Source of the DNA: UTCFX2 sp963788305
Lineage (GTDB): Bacteria > Chloroflexota > Anaerolineae > Anaerolineales > UBA4823
Direction: 5' to 3'
Assembly: GCA_963788305.1 (NCBI GenBank)
Contig: CAWBGK010000002.1
Span: forward strand, 1-64,000
Length of the DNA: 64,000 bases
Shown in pieces: positions 58,552-64,000 of this stretch (its first letter is position 1; each line of letters begins with the position of its first letter). The notes beneath the pieces were generated by a model. It did no database searches. It worked only from the letters and a program-made list of their open reading frames with translations, and was not told where the DNA came from. A program made the position numbers and the translations under genes.

Positions 58552-59958
58552 CTATCCGATCGATCCTTCCATTTGAAGTTGAATCAACCGGTTCATTTCA
58601 ATTGCGTATTCCATTGGGAGTTCCTTTACAAGAGGTTCGATGAAACCTGATACAACCATTGTGGTCGCCTCATCTTTACTCAAACCCCGGCTCATCAAAT
58701 AAAAAAGCTGCTCATCACCTATCTTGGAGACTGAGGCTTCATGACCAACAGAAACATCTTCTTCATCAATTTCAATATATGGATAGGTATCAGATCGAGC
58801 CTTTTCGTCCAAGAGCAGTGCGTCGCAAACTACATTCGACTTGACATCATACGCACCTTTGTAAACCTTCAGCAATCCTCTATATGAAGACCTCCCGCTG
58901 CCTCGGCTTATTGATTTTGAAGTGATCTTGCTGCTGGTATGGGGAGCAAAATGGATCGCTTTACCCCCGGCATCTTGATGCTGTCCAGGTCCGGCAAACG
59001 CCATCGACAATATTTCGCCATGTGCTTTGGGACCTAGTAAATATGTGGAGGGGTATTTCATCGTCAATTTGGAACCCAGATTTGCATCCACCCATTCCAT
59101 TGTCGCGCCTTCATAAACCAAAGCACGCTGGGTGACCAGATTATACACATTTGTTGACCAGTTCTGTATTGTTGTATACCGGACACGCGCATGAGGTCTC
59201 ACAACAATTTCAATCACACCAGAATGAAGTAAATCGGTCGTATATGTTGGGGCCGTGCAGCCTTCAACATAGTGAACCTGCGAGCCCTCATCAGCTATGA
59301 TCAGTGTACGCTCGAATTGACCAATATTCGCGATATTCAGACGAAAATATGCCTGTAGTGGAAGGTCAACCTTGATTCCCTTCGGAATATATATAAAAGA
59401 ACCACCGGACCACACGGATCCGTTCAAGGCGGCAAATTTGTTGTCCTCTATTGGAATAACGGTCCCAAAATATTGCTTGAAGAGGTCTGGATGCTTGCGA
59501 AGTCCATCTTCGATGCTTAAGAATATCACACCTAATTTTTCGAGGTGATCTTGCACCCGGTGATAGACCATTTCGAACTCATATTGAGCTCCAACTCCTG
59601 CCAGAAATTTACGTTCTGCTTCAGGAATACCCAGCTTGTCGAAAGTATTCTTGATCGTCTCCGGTACATCATCCCACGATTGGCTTTCTGAATCCGATGG
59701 TTTCACATAATAATAAATATCTTCCAGATTCAGATTTGTGAGATCGCCTCCCCAGGCTGGCATTGGACGTTTTTGGAAATGATCAAGGGCTTTTAATCGA
59801 AATTCGAGCATCCATTCGGGTTCACCCTTCATTTCAGAAATCTGCTCGACGATACTTCGATCCAACCCCTTGCGACTCTTAAAGACATAGGTGTCGGGGT
59901 CATTAAAACCATACTTATAATCGCCAATATCCTCTAAAATCTGGGAATCGCTTGACAT
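58552..59958 (-). CDS. sufB: Fe-S assembly protein SufB
   Basis: An intact protein of 468 residues. 'VIPIEDNKFAALNGSVWSGGSFIYIPKGIKVDLPLQAYFRLN' and 'GQFERTLIIADEGSQVHYVEGCTAPTYTTDLLHSGVIEI' are highly conserved SufB blocks; the cysteine in 'VEGCTAP' and 'SNVVCDALLLDEKARSDTYPYIEID' complete the core. It is the main scaffold on which the cluster forms, with SufC and SufD. It starts 66 bp after sufC ends. Confidence 0.95.
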   Translation of the reverse strand: MSSDSQILEDIGDYKYGFNDPDTYVFKSRKGLDRSIVEQISEMKGEPEWMLEFRLKALDHFQKRPMPAWGGDLTNLNLEDIYYYVKPSDSESQSWDDVPETIKNTFDKLGIPEAERKFLAGVGAQYEFEMVYHRVQDHLEKLGVIFLSIEDGLRKHPDLFKQYFGTVIPIEDNKFAALNGSVWSGGSFIYIPKGIKVDLPLQAYFRLNIANIGQFERTLIIADEGSQVHYVEGCTAPTYTTDLLHSGVIEIVVRPHARVRYTTIQNWSTNVYNLVTQRALVYEGATMEWVDANLGSKLTMKYPSTYLLGPKAHGEILSMAFAGPGQHQDAGGKAIHFAPHTSSKITSKSISRGSGRSSYRGLLKVYKGAYDVKSNVVCDALLLDEKARSDTYPYIEIDEEDVSVGHEASVSKIGDEQLFYLMSRGLSKDEATTMVVSGFIEPLVKELPMEYAIEMNRLIQLQMEGSIG

Positions 59959-60024
59959 TCATACCTCCACGTAAACCCCATCCCTAGAAAACAATAGGTG
60001 ATTGTGAGGATGGGGGCGATTAGT

Positions 60025-60801
60025 TTAAGTCGGGATGGTTGCCCCATCACGTTCACGCAACCAATCATAACCATGCTCTTCCAAATGAAGCGCCAGTTCA
60101 GCTCCACCAGATTCCACAATCCTCCCATCCAGCATGATGTGGACAAATTCTGGTTTGATATAGTTCAAGATTCTTTGGTAATGCGTAATCACCAAAACGC
60201 CCATCTCTGGACCTCTGAGTGCATTTACACCTTCAGATACAATTCGAAGGGCATCGATGTCAAGACCCGAGTCCGTCTCATCCATTACTGCGATCTCGGG
60301 TTGCAAAGCTGCCATCTGCAGGACTTCTGCGCGTTTCTTCTCACCCCCAGAAAAACCCTCATTTAGATATCGTCCCGCGAAAGCATGGTCCATCTTCAAT
60401 AAATCCATCCGCTCCTTCAATAATTTTCGGAATTCAGGGATTGAAATTCCTTTATCTTCGGGATTGATCGCTTTTCGGCGAGCATTGATGGCCGCTCTTA
60501 AAAAATTGGCAACAGATACACCCGGGATCGCCACCGGGTATTGAAACGCAAGGAATACACCTAAATGAGATCTCTGATCAGGTTCCAATTCAAGAATATT
60601 TTGCTGTTTAAAGATAACTTCGCCTTGAGTGACAGAATATCCTGGATGACCCATCAGCGTATAAGCAAGGGTAGATTTCCCAGTTCCATTAGGTCCCATA
60701 AGCGCATGGACTTCCCCCTGTTTAACGACCAGGTTCACACCTTTCAGGATCTCACGATTATCAATACTTACATGTAAATTTCGAATTTCAAGCTCAGACA
60801 T
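60025..60801 (-). CDS. sufC: Fe-S assembly ATPase SufC
   Basis: From ATG 60801 it has 258 residues, preceded by AAGGAGA. Walker A is 'ALMGPNGTGKSTLAYTLMG', the signature is 'LNEGFSGGEKKRAEVLQMA', Walker B is 'IAVMDETDSGLDIDAL', and the switch His is in 'VLVITHYQRIL'. It is the ABC-type ATPase of the SufBCD complex. A longer in-frame TTG at 60939 would put the promoter inside the gene and is rejected. Confidence 0.95.
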   Translation of the reverse strand: MSELEIRNLHVSIDNREILKGVNLVVKQGEVHALMGPNGTGKSTLAYTLMGHPGYSVTQGEVIFKQQNILELEPDQRSHLGVFLAFQYPVAIPGVSVANFLRAAINARRKAINPEDKGISIPEFRKLLKERMDLLKMDHAFAGRYLNEGFSGGEKKRAEVLQMAALQPEIAVMDETDSGLDIDALRIVSEGVNALRGPEMGVLVITHYQRILNYIKPEFVHIMLDGRIVESGGAELALHLEEHGYDWLRERDGATIPT

Positions 60802-60910
60802 CCAGCTTCTCCTTGCATTTTGAAAATACTCACAATTCGCTATAACGATCAGGTAATAACGTTCAAAAATTCTAGGGTAAACGTGGTATTTAAGTCTTGG
60901 ATTAGCCGGA

Positions 60911-60939
60911 ATTATAGCAGAAAAATGGTTTTCAGTCAA
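60911..60939 (-). promoter_or_regulatory. sufC operon promoter
   Basis: Read on the minus strand: -35 TTGACT (60934-60939), 17-bp spacer, -10 TATAAT (60911-60916). The start is about 103 bp before the sufC ATG. It is a near-perfect sigma70-type promoter facing away from the regulator promoter. Confidence 0.8.
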
Positions 60940-60971
60940 TAATATTTCTGATAATAATCTTAATTATTGAC
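60935..60971. promoter_or_regulatory. Inverted repeat over both suf promoters, candidate SufR operator
   Basis: GTCAATAAT (60935-60943) is a perfect inverted copy of ATTATTGAC (60963-60971), separated by 19 bp. Each arm covers a -35 hexamer of the divergent promoters, so a protein bound here would block both. Confidence 0.5.
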
Positions 60972-60995
60972 AAAAATATTTTGACATGCTATACT
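60967..60995 (+). promoter_or_regulatory. Promoter of the SufR-like regulator
   Basis: -35 TTGACA (60967-60972), 17-bp spacer, -10 TATACT (60990-60995). Start near 61002, about 39 bp before the ATG at 61041. It faces right, back-to-back with the sufC promoter. Confidence 0.82.
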
Positions 60996-61040
60996 CACAT
61001 CTAGGTGGCAGAGATTCTTCCTTTATACAGGACAATCATA

Positions 61041-61709
61041 ATGGTAGAAGAAAACGAATACAAAACATCTAGAGATCGAGTTTTACAGACATTGCTAGCA
61101 CGGGAAAAATGCACGATCAACGAGCTGGCGGAAGCCGTCGAACTCAACCCAATTTCCATTCGTCACCATATCGTTAAGCTTGGAAGCAGAAGGTTTGGTC
61201 AAATCGGAAGAAGAACGTCATGGTGTAGGCCGGCCGCGCAGAACCTATTCACTCACCGAAAGAGGTCACGAACAATTTCCGACCCGTTATATTCGGTTGA
61301 CGCTTACGGTTGCTTGAACAATTGAAAGAGAATGCGACACCCGCATTTATTCATACACTCTTCACCCAGATGGCGGAGGCGATGGCTTCCTCTTACCAGC
61401 ACGAAGTTCAGGATCTTTCCATTGAGAAAGCGATTGATCATCGTCCATCGTCTGCTTGCATTAGAAGGATTCCATGTAGAAATCGAGAAAGAAGGTAGTA
61501 ATTATTTAATTCGAGAATCTAGCTGCCCATATTTTCATATTGGTCAAACCCATCCCGAAGTTTGTTCCGTGGATCAAACTCTTATTTCTATTCTTCTCAA
61601 TATCCCGGCTCAGAAAATCCAATGCTTGCTGCATGGTGATTCGGCTTGTACTTATGTAATCCCAAGCAATCTCATCCCAGAATCTGAGCTTTCTACCTTT
61701 GGTTTATGA
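61041..61709 (+). CDS. SufR-like [Fe-S]-sensing transcriptional regulator, frameshifted
   Basis: ATG 61041; a GTG at 61005 is in frame but sits at the promoter start point. The first part is a winged helix ('RDRVLQTLLAREKCTINELAEAVELNPISIRHHIVKL'), then, across frame breaks near 61185, 61305 and 61440, 'HGVGRPRRTYSLTERGHEQFP', 'LLEQLKENATPAFIHTLFTQMA' and a C-terminal cluster-binding part: 'CPYFHIGQTHPEVCSVDQTLI' (split here) and 'CLLHGDSACTYVI'. The Cys spacing matches SufR-type repressors that bind an iron-sulfur cluster and control suf. The divergent position supports this. Confidence 0.85.
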
Positions 61710-61746
61710 ACCAATGAATTTCTTTTATTGATAGGAGCGAACCTTA

Positions 61747-62104
61747 ATGACAGACGAACGAAAATAATCCAACTTCAAACCCGGCGGTTTGGGACCTTGA
61801 AAATACCCATCCCGAGATTGTTGCGGGCGTCAAAGAAAAAATCCGCGAAGTTGTTGATCCTGAAATTGGTCTTGACATCGTCGCATTGGGCTTGATTCGC
61901 AATATCAGGATCGACGAAGGCGGCGTGAACCTGAACATGATTTTAACAACTCCATTTTGTCCGTATGGTCCAGCGATGATCGAAATGACAAAGCAAAAAG
62001 CCGAAGAAGCATTTGAATTACCAGTCCGAGTTGAGCTGGGGCTCGAGATGTGGGATTTTTCTATGATGGAGGAAGGTGCAATGCCTGAGTGGGGTATGTG
62101 GTAA
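61747..62104 (+). CDS. SufT/DUF59 (MIP18-like) Fe-S assembly factor, one frameshift at the start
   Basis: About 118 residues. ATG 61747 reads 'MTDER', then one base must be dropped before 'NPTSNPAVWDLENTHPEIVAGVKEKIREVVDPEIG'. The family motif DPEIG and the reactive Cys of 'TTPFCPYGPAMIEM' are present; 'VELGLEMWDFSMM' ends the fold. DUF59 proteins help cluster assembly or delivery. It lies 37 bp after the SufR-like gene and belongs to the same suf locus. Confidence 0.87.
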
Positions 62105-62321
62105 TTGCTGGGGGATATTTTCTACAAGCTTTCAAATTCGTAAGCCTTCATTTCTTATAACCGAAAGCTGTAAGGCTCTCGGTAAAATCTCGTCATTCCT
62201 ATCCGATAATGGAATCATATATTCGGTTCCGATTCTGATCGTATTTGTCATGATAGATTTATCTATTCCGCCCCGTTTACAAATCTGCGAAGGATATCTT
62301 CACAAGAAAGGTACCGGTGCA

Positions 62322-64000
62322 ATGAGACAGAGCCTAACCTGCGAGGAAGCTGTGAAGATTTCATTTTCTTCTCTGGTGAAATTTGAAGTTCTTCTAAGTA
62401 TCTCGCTTTTGGTGATCGGCGACATTGATCCGACTTCTGCATACCAGCAAATGATACCTGTGTATCATAATGCTCCTGGTAAGACAAATTTTGAACTTTT
62501 CTTGCCAGTCATCCAAACTCCTGGTAGTTTATTCGTTGGCGAGATAGAATTATCGCAGGCGATCCAGAACCTGACTTCTCCAGTGAAACTGGTAGCCGGT
62601 CGCCCGACGATCTTACGAATTTATGCCCGATCCAATACCAGCGTACAGCAAACTGGTGTTACGGCATCCGTCAAGGCGTTTCGAAACGATACCTTGATCG
62701 GACAGGTATCAATATCGAATGGTCGTGCTTTTCCACTTTCTTATCACTAGAAGTCTATGCAAGCCGATAAGGCAAAAAGCATAGTTCTGCAACTTCCATC
62801 CTCCTGGATTACTGAAGGTTCAATAAATTTGCAGATCCAGCTCACTGGACCATCGACATCTCTTGCCAATTCATATTCAGTTGTATTTCATAATGTTCCA
62901 GCCTTGAATGTTGTCGCTGTTCCAATTCGGCTGAACGGTGAATATGAACCTGCGGATACTACTTTTGTTCAAGATGCGCTTTTTCGGATGTATCCTGTGC
63001 CATCGGTTACAGTCCAAAACCACCTGGCATTTTCATTCAACGGTAATCTCAACAATTATTCAAATGGAGATTGGCAGCGGCTACTTGATGAGATAACTGC
63101 TTTGAGAGATACAGAAGCGGGTGCGAATTCAAAAACTGTTTATTACGGTGTAATTCCTCTAAAAGATAGTGAAGGTTATACATGGTTTTCTGCTGAGGGC
63201 GGTGTTGTGGGGTTGGGATGGTTAGGCTACAGAGCTTCTATCGGAATTTCTAATGATGCATTTCGCTTTCCAGGCATCAATGGTGATTACAAGCTGCCTG
63301 CTGCTGATACCGCTGCCCATGAGATTGGTCACAATTTTGGGCGTTTTCATACTACAGGGTGCGGAGCAACCAATATTGATGAAGAATTTCCTTACTCGAA
63401 TGGGATCATCGGTCAATATGGTTTTCAGTACAGCAGTCAGACGGTCATCCCCTCATCTGCAAACGATATCATGAACTATTGTTCAAATCAATGGATCTCA
63501 GATTATACATACAATGCCCTGATTCAAGATCAGCTAGTTACATTTCCTAACTTTAATTCACCAGTTCGGCAAATGGTATATATCCGTGGCGGATTTGAAA
63601 CAGATAATTCGTTTACATTTCAGCCCTTTTACGAATTCGAGACCTCAATCGACTCTCGTGATGAAAGAGGTTTATATTCCATTCGATTTATCGATGAAAA
63701 TGGTGGTGTAATATCTGAGCACCCGGTGAGTGTCCATGTCGCACAAGAGAAAGAAATATCATCAAAGAGAATTCATTCACTTCTACCAAAACCAGAAGCT
63801 CATTTTTCTTCTGTTGAATTCTTATTCGACCATCAGGTCTTGAGTACTCGCAAAGTTTCCGACGTTATGCTTCAACCGCAACTGACACCTGGATTTGAAA
63901 TTAAGGATAAGACATTGCTCATCAATTGGGGAGAAAGCGATGTCCCTGTCCTTTTTCGAATGTCTCAAGACGATGGGCGATCATGGACGACGCTCGCCGT
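62322..64000 (+). CDS. Secreted metzincin-type metalloprotease, 3'-truncated, with frame changes near 62750
   Basis: ATG 62322 (MRQSLTCEEAVKISF) starts a protein with an N-terminal hydrophobic segment ('LLSISLLVIGDIDPTSAYQQ'), then a beta domain ('LVAGRPTILRIYARSNTSVQQTGVTASVKAF'). Two frame changes near 62740-62765 lead to an open frame that runs off the right edge. It contains HEIGHNFGRFH (63318-63350), an HExxHxxGxxH zinc site, and 'DIMNYC' (63465-63482), the Met-turn. A beta-sandwich region with repeated Ile/Val strands follows. It probably degrades extracellular protein. I see no close named subfamily. Confidence 0.75.

Noticed and set aside
60802..60939. Longer sufC start at TTG 60939
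   Set aside because: It would place the sufC promoter inside the gene, and the added residues match nothing in SufC. The ATG at 60801 has an AAGGAGA site.
1..64000. The many broken genes as true pseudogenes
   Set aside because: Essential genes (secA, dnaE) are affected, and the coding sequence on both sides is well conserved. Assembly indels explain this more simply.
1..64000. tRNA, rRNA, CRISPR arrays, insertion sequences and phage genes
   Set aside because: I looked for tRNA-like T-arms, regular direct repeats with spacers, transposase motifs and terminal repeats and saw none that I could support.

Overview
The window looks like a chromosomal segment from an Anaerolineae-type Chloroflexota bacterium. 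I infer this from gene content and style: secreted proteins with Pro/Thr-rich stalks, a SecA with large insertions, a SufR-led suf operon, and surface AlkP/sulfatase genes. I could not run a search to confirm it. There is no rRNA, tRNA, CRISPR array or insertion sequence that I can recognise. About half of the genes, including the essential secA and dnaE, are cut by single-base frame changes while the protein continues in a neighbouring frame. That pattern fits uncorrected indel errors in a draft assembly better than real decay. I therefore give whole-gene spans and flag each break.

Layout. 1-4.9 kb: a surface or envelope group (type I phosphodiesterase, two membrane proteins, a Tat-exported sulfatase/LTA-synthase-like protein, a sulfotransferase). 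5-6.3 kb: an HtrA-type protease. 6.3-14.3 kb, minus strand: HAD phosphatase, D-2-hydroxyacid dehydrogenase, galT, a secreted lectin-like protein, an XPB/Ssl2-N-like protein, a YegS-type lipid kinase and a DUF429 protein. 14.6-19.5 kb: a DsrE/YedF-like protein, an aldehyde dehydrogenase (P5CDH-like), and both CoA-transferase subunits flanking a hydrolase. 19.5-23.9 kb, minus: dnaE and a LysW-like zinc ribbon. 24-29.7 kb: an AI-2E-type transporter and an oversized secA. 29.7-34.7 kb, minus: fpg, an acetyltransferase, meaB, a methylmalonyl-CoA mutase B12-binding subunit and a membrane-anchored protease. 34.8-41.3 kb: a YgjP/DUF45 metallopeptidase, two beta-propeller lipoproteins, an LCAT-like lipase, a short Pmp3/YqaE gene and adenosine deaminase.

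The two most unusual loci are at 41.5-49.1 kb. The first is a DsbA-family thiol oxidoreductase whose CxxC site reads TGA-Pro-Tyr-Cys in an otherwise open frame. A hairpin sits where a bacterial SECIS should be, so this is a strong selenoprotein candidate. The second is an operon of a zinc-ribbon membrane protein, a DUF2207-like membrane protein ending in a Cys-Ala repeat tail, a radical SAM/SPASM enzyme with a PqqD-like N-terminus, a tandem paralogue of that enzyme that has lost every cluster cysteine, and a methyltransferase. I read this as a possible peptide- or protein-modification system acting on the Cys-Ala tail.

49.1-54.4 kb, minus, is a sugar catabolic operon (fucose/arabinose-isomerase family, M24 peptidase-like, zinc dehydrogenase, ribulokinase). 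54.7-62.1 kb holds the suf Fe-S assembly locus: sufC-sufB-sufD-small protein-sufS-sufU-Rieske on the minus strand, with a divergent SufR-like regulator and a SufT/DUF59 gene. Both divergent promoters are visible and share an inverted repeat. The window ends inside a secreted metzincin-type metalloprotease.
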